64,000 bases of DNA, taken from positions 1,240,001 through 1,304,000 of the forward strand of contig NZ_JAGING010000001.1 in assembly GCF_017875835.1 (NCBI RefSeq), read 5' to 3'. Origin of the DNA: Psychrobacter sp. PL19. GTDB taxonomy: Bacteria; Pseudomonadota; Gammaproteobacteria; Pseudomonadales; Moraxellaceae. The notes below the pieces were generated by a model. It made no database searches. It was not told where the DNA came from and saw nothing but the letters and a program-made list of their open reading frames with translations. The translations under genes and the position numbers were made by a program. Of the stretch, positions 19,467-29,029 are shown piece after piece. How positions within the stretch are numbered: position 1 is the stretch's first letter; every line of letters begins with the position of its first letter.

Positions 19467-21056
19467 ATGGCTAAAACACCTGCAAATAAGAACGACAATA
19501 TAAAAGATGGTCGCTTTGAAGAAGCCCTTTGGGATGCTGCCAACAAGCTGCGAGGTAGCGTTGAATCATCAGAATATAAGCACATTGTCCTTAGCCTAAT
19601 TTTCTTAAAATTCATCAGTGATACTTTTGAGCAGCAGCGCCAAAAGCTTATCGATACAGGCTATGAAAAACATATCGACATGGTGCAAGCTTATACCAAA
19701 GATAACGTGTTCTATTTGCCAGAAGAGAGCCGCTGGAGCTTTATCCAGCAGAATGCTAAGCAAGAAGATATCGCTCTTAAAATCGACACTGCGCTCAGCA
19801 CCATTGAGAAGACCAACCAATCACTAAAAGGCGCATTGCCTGATAACTACTTCTCTCGTCTTGGCTTAACGGCTAGTAAGCTTGCTGCTTTGATTGATGT
19901 CGTTAATAACATCGACACCATTGGTAACCCTGAAGAAGACACCGTTGGGCGAGTCTATGAGTATTTCTTGGGTAAGTTTGCCGCGACTGAAGGCAAAGGC
20001 GGTGGTGAGTTCTATACACCCAAGTCGGTGGTTAATCTCATTGCAGAGATGCTAGAACCATATCAAGGCAAAATCTATGATCCATGCTGCGGCTCAGGCG
20101 GTATGTTCGTGCAGTCTATTAAGTTCATCGAGAGTCACCATGGCAATACCAAAGACGTGTCTATCTATGGGCAAGAGTACACCAGCACCACCTATAAGCT
20201 CGCTAAGATGAACCTTGCCATTCGTGGTATCTCTAGCAACTTAGGCGATGTGGCTGCCGATACGTTCTTTAAAGATCAGCACGAAAACCTAAAAGCTGAC
20301 TTCATTATGGCAAATCCACCTTTTAACCAAAAGGATTGGCGCGCCTCTGATGAGCTGGTCGATGATCCACGCTGGGCAGGCTATCCGACACCACCGACGG
20401 GCAATGCCAACTATGCTTGGATATTGCACATGATATCTAAGCTCTCTGAGCATGGGACTGCTGGTTTCGTACTAGCAAACGGCTCGATGTCGACCACCAC
20501 CAGTGGTGAGGGTGAGATACGCCAGCAGATTATTGAGAACGACTTGGTCGATTGTATGATTGCGCTGCCAGGGCAGCTATTTTATACCACCCAAATTCCA
20601 GTGTGCTTATGGTTTATCAGTAAAGACAAACAAGCCAAGTCAGCGCATAGCCAAGCTCGTGGCTTGCGTAATCGTAGCGGTGAGACCCTATTTATTGATG
20701 CTCGCGCAATCGGCAGCATGATTAGCCGTACTAATAAAGAACTCACTAAAGATGATATCGAAGCGATTGCCAAGACTTATCATGCTTGGCGCGGTGAGAA
20801 AGAAGCAGGCGGTTATGAAGCCTATAGCGATGAAGCAGGTTACTGTAAATCAGCAACGCTTGATGACATCAAAGCCAATGACTATGTTCTCACCCCTGGC
20901 CGTTATGTCGGTGCTGCGGCAATAGAAGATGATGGCATTCCGTTTGAGGCGAAGATGTTAGAACTGAGCCAAACGCTATATGCGCAGATGCAAGAATCTT
21001 CAAGCCTAGATACTACTATTCGTCAAAACTTGGAGGTATTGGGTTATGGCGAGTGA
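19467..21056 (+). CDS. hsdM: type I restriction-modification DNA methyltransferase (HsdM)
   Basis: 529 residues from the chosen start M-A-K-T-P-A-N-K; an in-frame ATG at 19413 would add 18 unconserved residues. Transfers methyl from SAM to adenine in the type I R-M complex. Visible: N-terminal HsdM domain (W-D-A-A-N-K-L-R-G), SAM motif D-P-C-C-G-S-G-G-M-F near 207, and catalytic motif N-P-P-F near 280. It overlaps hsdS by 11 bp. Base composition looks more host-like than the neighbouring recombinases, suggesting a separate origin of the R-M genes. Confidence 0.95.
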   Translation: MAKTPANKNDNIKDGRFEEALWDAANKLRGSVESSEYKHIVLSLIFLKFISDTFEQQRQKLIDTGYEKHIDMVQAYTKDNVFYLPEESRWSFIQQNAKQEDIALKIDTALSTIEKTNQSLKGALPDNYFSRLGLTASKLAALIDVVNNIDTIGNPEEDTVGRVYEYFLGKFAATEGKGGGEFYTPKSVVNLIAEMLEPYQGKIYDPCCGSGGMFVQSIKFIESHHGNTKDVSIYGQEYTSTTYKLAKMNLAIRGISSNLGDVAADTFFKDQHENLKADFIMANPPFNQKDWRASDELVDDPRWAGYPTPPTGNANYAWILHMISKLSEHGTAGFVLANGSMSTTTSGEGEIRQQIIENDLVDCMIALPGQLFYTTQIPVCLWFISKDKQAKSAHSQARGLRNRSGETLFIDARAIGSMISRTNKELTKDDIEAIAKTYHAWRGEKEAGGYEAYSDEAGYCKSATLDDIKANDYVLTPGRYVGAAAIEDDGIPFEAKMLELSQTLYAQMQESSSLDTTIRQNLEVLGYGE

Positions 21057-22455
21057 TTGGAATGAATATAAAATAGATGATTTAAAAGCTCCAGTAAAAG
21101 GCTCTATAGCTATGGGACCTTTTGGCTCTAGGATTAAAGCTGAAAATTTCGTGACTGAAGGCATTCCGATTATTAAAGGCGGTCAATTGCATGGTGCGTA
21201 TGTTTCAGACTCTGGCTTTGATTTTCTTACTCCAGAAAAAGCAGAAGAGCTAAAAAGCTCACAAGCTTATCGAGGTGACTTAGTTATTACTCATCGAGGA
21301 ACTATCGGTCAGGTTAGTATAATTCCTCATGATTCTCTTTATGAAAAATATATAGTTTCGCAAAGTCAGCTTAAAGTGAGTTTTGATAAAACCAAGGTAA
21401 ATCCATACTTTGTAAATTATTTTTTTAGAAGTCACTTAGGACAACATAGGTTGCTAGCAAATGCTTCACAAGTTGGTGTACCTGCTATTGCAAAAGCTTC
21501 AACCTCAGTTAAAGCCATCATGATTCCGTGTCCAAGTCTGGAAGAACAAAATAAAGTAGTTGGATATTTAAAAAATCTAGATGACAAAATCGAGCTAAAC
21601 CGCCAAATGAACGAAACGCTCGAAGCAATGTCGCAGGCATTGTTTAAGAGTTGGTTTGTGGATTTTGATCCTGTCATTGATAATGCATTAGCGGCTGGTA
21701 ATGCTATCCCTGATGAATTGCTTGAGCGTGCTGAGCTGCGTAAAGGGATTGAGAAAAAAGACAATTTAGATATTCAGGCTTTATTCCCTGATGAGTTTGA
21801 GCTTAATGAGGGTATGGGCTGGATTCCGAAGGGTTGGAGTATTAAAAAAGCTGAAGAAATTGCTTCAATTACAATTGGAAAAACGCCACCTAGAAAAGAG
21901 CCTAAATGGTTTTCAGACACACAAAAAGATAATTTAGTATGGGTTTCAATTAGAGATATGGGAAACTCAAATGTATTTATTGATGATAGTAGTGAATATC
22001 TAACAAAAGAGTCTATCAAAAAATTCAATGTGAAAATCGTACCAAAAGATGCAGTTATCCTGAGTTTTAAACTTACTTTAGGTCGTGTCTTAATTGCCCA
22101 AACAGAATTAGCAACGAATGAAGCTATTGCTCATTTTGTAAATCCAAAGTTTAGCATGTCAAAAGAGTATGTTTATTGCTATTTAGACAACTTTGATTAT
22201 TACAGCTTAGGAAGTACATCTTCTATTGCCACAGCTGTCAATTCTAAAATTATAAAAGCTATGCCATTTCTAGTTCCAAATGAGTCAGCATTAGAACAAT
22301 TTAAAAAAATTAGCAAAATGTACTTTGATAAAATGAGTGGTATCAATCAAAACATACGAACTCTAACCAATCTACGCGACACTCTTTTACCCAAGTTAAT
22401 GTCAGGCGAGCTTCGTATCCCAGACGCTGCTGTACTTGTAGATGAAGTCCTATAG
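21046..22455 (+). CDS. hsdS: type I restriction-modification specificity subunit (HsdS)
   Basis: 469 residues with two target-recognition domains. Each is followed by a helical conserved region: the first ends in L-D-D-K-I-E-L-N-R-Q-M-N-E-T-L-E near 180 and the second in N-L-R-D-T-L-L-P-K-L-M-S-G-E-L near 440. It determines the DNA sequence recognised by the HsdM/HsdR complex. The central spacer (K-S-W-F-V-D-F-D-P-V) is typical. Start overlaps the hsdM end. The recognition regions look more AT-rich than hsdM and hsdR, as expected for exchanged specificity domains. Confidence 0.93.
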   Translation: MASDWNEYKIDDLKAPVKGSIAMGPFGSRIKAENFVTEGIPIIKGGQLHGAYVSDSGFDFLTPEKAEELKSSQAYRGDLVITHRGTIGQVSIIPHDSLYEKYIVSQSQLKVSFDKTKVNPYFVNYFFRSHLGQHRLLANASQVGVPAIAKASTSVKAIMIPCPSLEEQNKVVGYLKNLDDKIELNRQMNETLEAMSQALFKSWFVDFDPVIDNALAAGNAIPDELLERAELRKGIEKKDNLDIQALFPDEFELNEGMGWIPKGWSIKKAEEIASITIGKTPPRKEPKWFSDTQKDNLVWVSIRDMGNSNVFIDDSSEYLTKESIKKFNVKIVPKDAVILSFKLTLGRVLIAQTELATNEAIAHFVNPKFSMSKEYVYCYLDNFDYYSLGSTSSIATAVNSKIIKAMPFLVPNESALEQFKKISKMYFDKMSGINQNIRTLTNLRDTLLPKLMSGELRIPDAAVLVDEVL

Positions 22456-22508
22456 ATTTTGACGGTGAGTCGCTATTTTTAAAAATATGATGTTTGATGG
22501 AGTCTGGC

Positions 22509-23384
22509 ATGAAAAAGCTTTTACTTAGTTTGGTGCTCAGCTTAAGTGTTCTATCTGCGACTCCTGTAATGGCTGCCGCTCCTGCTTTCTCTGCCAGTCA
22601 AATGGCTCAGGTCAAAATCAAAGACCTAAGTTTTCAAGAAGTCATGCGTCAGTTTTACAATGGTCAGATGGTTCCTACTGTTGCAGATGATACATATATT
22701 GATTCGTTACCAAATATTGGTTTAGGTCTTGCTGATAGCACAGCATACAGAACAGTAGCTTTAATGCACCCTATAGAGCTTTATTACAGCGCAGATGATG
22801 AACAACGGTATTTAGTGACCATTGAAAAAGTGCTGGTTGATAATTACTCATTAGAACGCTGTTTTCCTTGCGGTTCAAAAGCAGATTTATACAGCTTTAA
22901 AAAACTAAATGATAAAAAATTTCAGTTAGTAAGCAGGACATCAGAGAGCGTAGAGTTTTCAAGTAATTATGGCTCAATGAACCTTCAAAACAACAACCTT
23001 GATATTCATGGGATTTTAGAGCGTTTAGGTGAAAACCTAGTAGGTAGCATATTCAAGAGTGGATATATGCGTCAGGGTTATACGACAGACTCATGGGCGG
23101 TACTGCATCTACCTGAAAATGATTTTATTAATACTTATGCGTTGGGCGATGCTGGTTCAGATAATAGCGGTCAAGAAGAAGAGGGCTCACCTTCCTATTA
23201 TAGTTATGAAGGAGTTGTTGAAGTGATGCCTACAAATGCTAAGTACTATCCAATCAAGCTGACTTATAAAGGTATAGCTCCTGATGATCCTGAGCGTCCT
23301 GACTTTATCAATAAAAGCTTCGTTATGAAGTTCAATCCGGTAACGAAAACTTATGAAACAGCATCTAGTTTTGTAGCTTTATAA
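22509..23384 (+). CDS. secreted protein of unknown function inside the hsd operon
   Basis: About 291 residues from M-K-K-L-L-L-S-L. It has a clear Sec signal peptide (hydrophobic core L-V-L-S-L-S-V-L-S, cleavage after P-V-M-A-A-A near residue 22-24). The start at 22509 is chosen over 22494 because it gives the classic M-K-K n-region. The mature part has no domain I recognise. It contains C-F-P-C-G near 115, possibly a disulfide or metal site, and a low-complexity acidic stretch G-Q-E-E-E-G-S. It sits between hsdS and hsdR on the same strand, spaced 53 and 71 bp. An exported protein is unexpected within a cytoplasmic R-M operon. Confidence 0.7.
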   Translation: MKKLLLSLVLSLSVLSATPVMAAAPAFSASQMAQVKIKDLSFQEVMRQFYNGQMVPTVADDTYIDSLPNIGLGLADSTAYRTVALMHPIELYYSADDEQRYLVTIEKVLVDNYSLERCFPCGSKADLYSFKKLNDKKFQLVSRTSESVEFSSNYGSMNLQNNNLDIHGILERLGENLVGSIFKSGYMRQGYTTDSWAVLHLPENDFINTYALGDAGSDNSGQEEEGSPSYYSYEGVVEVMPTNAKYYPIKLTYKGIAPDDPERPDFINKSFVMKFNPVTKTYETASSFVAL

Positions 23385-23455
23385 GGTGCCCACTCACTGC
23401 ACCGATTACTAATGTTATTGAAGAACGCTCTATTTATCTAAAAAAGGACTTACCA

Positions 23456-26400
23456 TTGAAATTCACCGAAGACAGACTTGAACAAGCCATTATCGAGCTA
23501 CTAGCAGCCGAGAGCTATCCACACAGCGTCGGCGTGGCACTCGACCGCAATCCTGACGATGTGCTGATTAAGTCTGATCTTCGAAAGTTTCTAGCGACCC
23601 GCTATCAAGCAGACTTGATCACTGATTATGAAATTGAGTCCATCATTCATAAGCTTGAATACCTTCCAGCCTCTGATCTTTACGATACCAACAAAGCCAT
23701 CATGAAATTTATCGCTGATGGCTTTTTATTAAAGCGTGAAGACCACACTCAAAAAGATCTATACATTCAGCTGATAGACTATGACGTGATAGGCGACAGC
23801 TCTATAGACACCAACCGCTATCGCATCGTCAATCAAATGGAGATACAAGGCTTTGAGCTGCGTATTCCTGATGGCATTCTCTATATCAACGGCTTACCAC
23901 TGGTGGTGTTTGAGTTTAAGAGTAGCATCCGTGAAGATGCCACCATGTTTGATGCCTATACCCAACTGACCACCCGTTATAAGCGCGATATCCCAGAGCT
24001 GTTTAAATACAACGCCTTATGCGTCATTAGCGATGGGGTCAACTCAAAGATGGGTTCGTTCTTTGCGCCGTATGAGTTCTATTACTCTTGGCGTAAAGTC
24101 ACAGGCGATGAGAAGTTAGAGAAAGACGGCATCCATTCGTTATTAACTATGATTAGCGGCTTATTTGATAAATCGCGTTTGCTTGATGTTATTCATAACT
24201 TTATCTATGTGCCTGACACTTCCAGCTTTGATGCGAAGATCGTCTGTCGTTATCCGCAGTATTATGCTGCTACTAATCTGTATGACAATATCAAGCAGCA
24301 CATGAAACTACTCGATAGTGATGGCAACTTAATAAACGATAATGGCTTACGTGATGGTAAAGGTGGTACGTACTTTGGCGCGACTGGCTGTGGTAAGAGT
24401 TTTACCATGCTGTTTCTAGCGCGTCTGCTGATGCGCGACGTGGAGCTTGGCAGTCCAACCATTATCTTAATCACTGACCGTACCGATTTAGACGATCAGT
24501 TATCAAACACCTTTACCAATGCCAAGACCTATATCGGTGATGACGAAATCATCAGTGTGGAGAGTCGTGCTGAGCTACGAGAGAAGCTGAAAGATCGAAA
24601 AAGTGGCGGTGTGTTCCTAACGACCATTCATAAGTTTACCGAAGACCTAGCATTACTCACTGAGCGTACCAACGTCATCTGTATCTCTGATGAAGCGCAT
24701 CGCAGCCAAATCAATCTTCAGCAAAAGATTACTGTCACTGAAGACGGGGTTAAAAAGACCTACGGCTTTGCTAAGTACCTGCATGACTCACTGCCTAATG
24801 CCACATACGTCGGCTTCACGGGCACACCGATTGATGCCACCCTTGATGTCTTTGGTCCAGTCGTTGATAGCTACACCATGGTTGAATCGGTATTCGATGA
24901 AATCACCGTACGCATTGTCTATGAAGGTCGCGCAGCTAAAGTACTACTCGATAGCAAGCAGCTCGATGAAGTCGAAAAATACTATCAAGAAAGTGCCGAC
25001 GCTGGCACCAATGAGTATCAGATAGAGAAAAGCAAAAAAGCCATGGCAAGTATGTCCACCATTCTTGGTGACCCTGACCGCATTAGAGCCATCGCAGAAG
25101 ATTTCGTTGAACATTATGAAGCGAGAGTAAACGAGGGCACCACGCAAAAAGGCAAGGCGATGTTTGTCTGTAGCAGCCGTGAAGCCGCCTATCAGTTATA
25201 TAAAGACATCATAGATCTGCGTCCTGAATGGAATGAGGTGCGAGCGTGCGAGGAAGGATCAACCTTATCGGACAGTGATAAGAAAAAAGTCAAGCCGATG
25301 GAACGCGTCAAAATGATCATGACTCGTAACAAGGATGACGCAAAAGGCATGTGGGACAATCTTGGCAATAAAGACTACCGCAAAGAGCTCGACCGTCAGT
25401 TTAAAAATGGCAAGTCTAATTTTAAAATCGCCATCGTCGTTGATATGTGGCTCACAGGCTTTGACGTACCATTCCTCGATACCATGTACATTGATAAACC
25501 TTTGCAAAAGCACAGCCTGATTCAGACCATCTCACGAGTTAATCGTCAGTTTGAAGGTAAAGAAAGTGGCTTAGTGGTGGATTACATCGGTATCAAAAAG
25601 CAGATGAACCTGGCGCTATCACATTACACCGGCGGTCAGATTCAAAACCTAGAAGATATCCAAAAGTCAGTGGTGGTGGTCAAAGACCATTTAAACCTAC
25701 TGGATACGGTCTATCATAAGTTCGACTCTAGCCTTTACTTTAACGGTACGCCACTAGAGCAACTGAACTGCTTAAATGCTGCCGCTGACTTTGCGCTGCA
25801 ATCTAAAAAGTTAGAAAAGCGTTTTATGGACTTGGCCAAGCGTCTGAAGTCTGCCTATGATATCTGCGTCGGTAGCAGTGAGCTCACAAAGGCACATAAA
25901 GACAAGATTCATTACTACCTAGCCATTCGTACCATCATCTTTAAAATCACCACGGGCGGCGCACCTGACGTTGAGCAGATGAACCAAAAGGTACGTGACT
26001 TGGTGAAAGATGCGCTGCTAAGTGATGGGGTAGAAGAAATCTTTAAGCTCGGTGATAACACCGATGGTGAAATAGACATCTTCGATGAAGACTACCTAGC
26101 CAAGCTTGAGGTGATTAAACAGCCCAATACCAAGTTAGAGCTGCTACAACAACTGCTCGCTAAAGCCATTGGCGAGCTTAAAAAGACCAACAAGGTTAAG
26201 GGTGTTGATTTCAGTAAGAAGATGAATGCTTTGGTTGAGAAGTATAACGACCGTGACGAGCAAGATTTACTGCGTGCTGACGTCATTGGTGACTTCTCTG
26301 ATGAAATCATAAAGCTCTATCACGAGCTGCGAGAAGAGATGGCATCGTTTGGAGAGATGGGTATCGACTTTGAAGAAAAAGCATTTTACGACATCCTGCT

Positions 26401-26653
26401 GTCACTGGCGCATAAGTACGATTTTACCTATCCAGAAGACAAGCTACTTGAGCTGTCCAAAGAAGTAAAAAAACTAATCGATGACAAGGCAAGATACACC
26501 GACTGGAACAAGCGCGACGACATTAAAGCAGAGCTACAGTTTGATTTGATGATATTGCTTGATGAGTGGGGTTATCCACCTGTTGATTCAAAAGAGGTCT
26601 ATAAAGAGATATTTGAGCAAGCGGAGAACTTTAAGAAGAATAGGGTGGTTTGA
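23456..26653 (+). CDS. hsdR: type I restriction endonuclease subunit (HsdR)
   Basis: 1065 residues starting at TTG (AAAAAGGA ends 9 nt upstream). The N-terminal PD-(D/E)xK nuclease has R-I-P-D-G-I-L-Y followed by V-V-F-E-F-K-S (about 140-160). The SF2 translocase shows Walker A A-T-G-C-G-K-S-F near 309, D-E-A-H-R-S near 418 and T-G-T-P near 455. The C-terminal helical region should bind HsdM. It cuts unmethylated DNA after ATP-driven translocation. Last gene of the R-M operon; full length with no visible damage, so the system is probably functional. Confidence 0.95.
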   Translation: MKFTEDRLEQAIIELLAAESYPHSVGVALDRNPDDVLIKSDLRKFLATRYQADLITDYEIESIIHKLEYLPASDLYDTNKAIMKFIADGFLLKREDHTQKDLYIQLIDYDVIGDSSIDTNRYRIVNQMEIQGFELRIPDGILYINGLPLVVFEFKSSIREDATMFDAYTQLTTRYKRDIPELFKYNALCVISDGVNSKMGSFFAPYEFYYSWRKVTGDEKLEKDGIHSLLTMISGLFDKSRLLDVIHNFIYVPDTSSFDAKIVCRYPQYYAATNLYDNIKQHMKLLDSDGNLINDNGLRDGKGGTYFGATGCGKSFTMLFLARLLMRDVELGSPTIILITDRTDLDDQLSNTFTNAKTYIGDDEIISVESRAELREKLKDRKSGGVFLTTIHKFTEDLALLTERTNVICISDEAHRSQINLQQKITVTEDGVKKTYGFAKYLHDSLPNATYVGFTGTPIDATLDVFGPVVDSYTMVESVFDEITVRIVYEGRAAKVLLDSKQLDEVEKYYQESADAGTNEYQIEKSKKAMASMSTILGDPDRIRAIAEDFVEHYEARVNEGTTQKGKAMFVCSSREAAYQLYKDIIDLRPEWNEVRACEEGSTLSDSDKKKVKPMERVKMIMTRNKDDAKGMWDNLGNKDYRKELDRQFKNGKSNFKIAIVVDMWLTGFDVPFLDTMYIDKPLQKHSLIQTISRVNRQFEGKESGLVVDYIGIKKQMNLALSHYTGGQIQNLEDIQKSVVVVKDHLNLLDTVYHKFDSSLYFNGTPLEQLNCLNAAADFALQSKKLEKRFMDLAKRLKSAYDICVGSSELTKAHKDKIHYYLAIRTIIFKITTGGAPDVEQMNQKVRDLVKDALLSDGVEEIFKLGDNTDGEIDIFDEDYLAKLEVIKQPNTKLELLQQLLAKAIGELKKTNKVKGVDFSKKMNALVEKYNDRDEQDLLRADVIGDFSDEIIKLYHELREEMASFGEMGIDFEEKAFYDILLSLAHKYDFTYPEDKLLELSKEVKKLIDDKARYTDWNKRDDIKAELQFDLMILLDEWGYPPVDSKEVYKEIFEQAENFKKNRVV

Positions 26654-26738
26654 GAGGTGGGATGTTAATAATTAAATGATAAATTATCAGGGCTCACTAC
26701 CCAGAAAAAAGTGATTTTAATGGATTGGAGGTATTTAG

Positions 26739-26882
26739 TTGAGATCCAATAGTGTTAAAGAGCTAGACCTTAATGTTTGGAAGTTTAGGATAGTTAATGT
26801 CTCTAAAGAGATGCTCCATATCTCAAGAACTGCCTATAGCCTTTTTGATGTAAACCGTATTAAATTTAGGAGATGGTTTTGA
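26739..26882 (+). CDS. 47-codon ORF coupled to the OLD-like nuclease
   Basis: Small basic ORF starting at TTG, with an excellent ribosome-binding site GGAGG (26727-26731) 7 nt upstream. It encodes M-R-S-N-S-V-K-E-L-D-L and ends R-R-W-F with TGA at 26880-26882, overlapping the likely TTG start of the nuclease gene (26879). This stop/start overlap argues for a translated leader or a small partner protein. No homology is recognised, and it could instead be the remnant of a larger gene. Confidence 0.45.
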   Translation: MRSNSVKELDLNVWKFRIVNVSKEMLHISRTAYSLFDVNRIKFRRWF

Positions 26883-28600
26883 GGATAGAATATATAGAGA
26901 TAAATAAATTTAGATCAATTGAGAAGTGTCAAATAACACTGGATACGGTTAATGCAATAGTAGGACAAAATAATAGCGGAAAGTCTGCTCTAATTAGAGC
27001 ATTAAATGCTTTTTTTAATCCAGAAAATGAAAAACAGAGTTTTTTTGAGGGTAAACATAACTATACAATAAACTCACAAGCAAAAATAACAATTAGATTC
27101 ACTAACATACCAACAAATGCAGATATACAACAATTCGCAACTGATGGCATTATTGAAGCTCAACTAAATTATAAACATTCAAATAGGAATATTTCTTTCA
27201 AATATAAATCAAATGGCAGGTTTGTAAGTACTCCTCAAGAACTAATAAAAATCATAAATAAATACGTATCATTTGTTTATATCCCTCCAAACAGAAGCCC
27301 TGATCAGCTAAAGTGGCAAGAAAAATCACTAATAAAGGAGTTGATTGAAGAGTATCTTAATCAAGAAACGAGTCGAAGAGACACGCTGACACCTAAATTT
27401 AGGAAGGCAGCTCAATTCTTAGAGGATAGTGCTCTAACGAGAATATCAAAAGACGTTGAAAGCTGTTATTCGTTAAGGCATAAATTTAATTTTTCTCTTA
27501 GTTTTGATAAGCAAGCAAATTTCTTATCATTTTTAAGTGAAATTCAAATGCATATTAACGAGGAAGGGATTGAGCACAATCTTAATGATTGTGGAACTGG
27601 CTTACAGAGCTTGACAATAATAGCTTTTCATAGAGTTTTAGCAAAAATTAGAAATCAAAATATAGTGCTAGGTCTTGAAGAACCTGAAATTAATCTACAT
27701 CCTCAAGCACAGAGAGAGTTAATAAAATCTATAAAATCATCCTCTGAAAACAACGATATTTCTCAAGTTATAGTCACAACTCATTCTACCGTCATTATTG
27801 ATAATATAGAGCATAAAAATATATCTTTAGTTAGGAAAGAGCCTGATAGAAATCGAGGCTTTAAATCTATTATTACTAAAACCAAGGATTCTTTTTTCGC
27901 TGATCATAATTTAGAGGAATTTGGATATTACCAGTTTCACGATTATCGTAATAGTGACTTTTTTTTCGCAAACTATGTGATATTTGTAGAAAGTAAAAAT
28001 GATGCTGAGGTTGTTAAGAATCTAGCTAAAAGAGAGGATTTAGATTTAGACTTATATGGGATTAGTGTTGTAGATATAGGCGGAGTTGGAAATTTACCTT
28101 ATCCTTATCATATTGTTAAGGACTTAGGCATACCTTACTTAATAATATTAGATAAAGATTATTTCCTCCCATATCTAAATGATGAGTTAAATTCAAGTAG
28201 AAATGGAGATGGGCTTCCCAAATATAGGTACCAATATAAAACAGATACCCTCTTAACTACTTTCATTAAAGATGAGGCGCGTAGAGTGTCGATTTTAAAT
28301 CATCTTAAAACTAATCATAGTAAGGCTATGGACTTACTACTTGATCATAATATAATTTGTATGAAGTATTGTTTAGAAATGGATCTGCTGAGTTCGAATA
28401 GAGCTGTTCAAGAAATGTCGAGTAAGTTGAGTCTTAGACCAGAAGATAGTAATAGAAACTTTCTTCTAACGCAAAGAAAAACAGCTGTTAAAAAGATTGG
28501 TAATATTATGCATGTGTTGAATATTATGGATAATCGAAACCTTCCACATTCTTTTCAGAGAATAAAAAAAGAAATTCTGGAAATATCAAAACGCTGCTAG
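26879..28600 (+). CDS. OLD-family ATP-dependent nuclease (AAA ATPase plus TOPRIM)
   Basis: About 573 residues. N-terminal ABC/AAA ATPase: I-N-K-F-R-S-I-E, Walker A G-Q-N-N-S-G-K-S near 31, signature-like region around L-N-D-C-G-T-G-L-Q-S-L, Walker B V-L-G-L-E-E-P-E near 263, and T-T-H-S. The C-terminal TOPRIM shows V-I-F-V-E-S-K-N-D-A-E and later I-L-D-K-D. The TTG at 26879 is preferred over ATG 26873 because AGGAG lies 6 nt before TTG and directly abuts the ATG. OLD nucleases act in phage exclusion. No UvrD-like gajB follows, so this looks like a solitary OLD rather than Gabija. Very AT-rich, unlike hsdR. Confidence 0.85.
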   Translation: MRIEYIEINKFRSIEKCQITLDTVNAIVGQNNSGKSALIRALNAFFNPENEKQSFFEGKHNYTINSQAKITIRFTNIPTNADIQQFATDGIIEAQLNYKHSNRNISFKYKSNGRFVSTPQELIKIINKYVSFVYIPPNRSPDQLKWQEKSLIKELIEEYLNQETSRRDTLTPKFRKAAQFLEDSALTRISKDVESCYSLRHKFNFSLSFDKQANFLSFLSEIQMHINEEGIEHNLNDCGTGLQSLTIIAFHRVLAKIRNQNIVLGLEEPEINLHPQAQRELIKSIKSSSENNDISQVIVTTHSTVIIDNIEHKNISLVRKEPDRNRGFKSIITKTKDSFFADHNLEEFGYYQFHDYRNSDFFFANYVIFVESKNDAEVVKNLAKREDLDLDLYGISVVDIGGVGNLPYPYHIVKDLGIPYLIILDKDYFLPYLNDELNSSRNGDGLPKYRYQYKTDTLLTTFIKDEARRVSILNHLKTNHSKAMDLLLDHNIICMKYCLEMDLLSSNRAVQEMSSKLSLRPEDSNRNFLLTQRKTAVKKIGNIMHVLNIMDNRNLPHSFQRIKKEILEISKRC

Positions 28601-28645
28601 CAGTTGTTGGATTCAAACTGAGTCTAGCAATTGTTAAAATGTTAG

Positions 28646-28711
28646 TGAACTGCCCCGAGATTTTTACATTCTTTCAGGATGTTAAGCTTCCAATAATCGC
28701 GGTGCGGTTCA
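28646..28711. repeat. 66-bp hairpin-forming inverted repeat
   Basis: Arms TGAACTGCCCCGAGATT and AATCGCGGTGCGGTTCA pair with about three mismatches, and an inner ACATTC/GGATGT stem closes most of the loop. It lies between the convergent OLD nuclease and XRE genes. Without a T run it is not a classical terminator; it may be a short palindromic repeat or a remnant of IS ends. Confidence 0.45.
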
Positions 28712-28735
28712 GCTCTACAAAATTTAGTCCTCACA

Positions 28736-28945
28736 TCACACTAAATACTTGATTGCAATGTTCAGAGCATCACATATCTCATAAGCCTTCTTTAGCGTAA
28801 TATTCTTCTCACCACGCTCTATATTTCCCATATAACTGCGATCAATACCTGCCATTTCTGCCAGCCTCTCCTGAGATATTCCCTTACCTTTTCGTACCTC
28901 ACGGACACGCTTTCCAAAAGCTATCATGCGCTCATCTGTCTTCAT
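28736..28945 (-). CDS. XRE-family helix-turn-helix regulator
   Basis: 69 residues from M-K-T-D-E-R. The Cro/C1-type HTH is I-S-Q-E-R-L-A-E-M-A-G-I-D-R-S-Y near 23-38, followed by I-E-R-G-E-K-N-I-T. Size and layout match controller proteins of R-M and defence loci. An upstream in-frame TTG at 28972 is possible. It is divergent from the 431-residue unknown gene, and the two promoters share a short region (a TATAAT lies at 28990-28995), so it probably controls that gene and itself. Confidence 0.85.
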   Translation of the reverse strand: MKTDERMIAFGKRVREVRKGKGISQERLAEMAGIDRSYMGNIERGEKNITLKKAYEICDALNIAIKYLV

Positions 28946-29029
28946 GTCATTAACCACTGCTGAAAATAGCAATAATCACAGTGGTGGGCTATAATATACA
29001 CGGGATATAGTCGGTATTAAAGGATGAGC

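Noticed and set aside
26879-28600. Gabija system (GajA)
   Set aside because: No UvrD-like gajB helicase follows; the next genes are an XRE regulator and an unknown protein, so a solitary OLD nuclease is the safer call.
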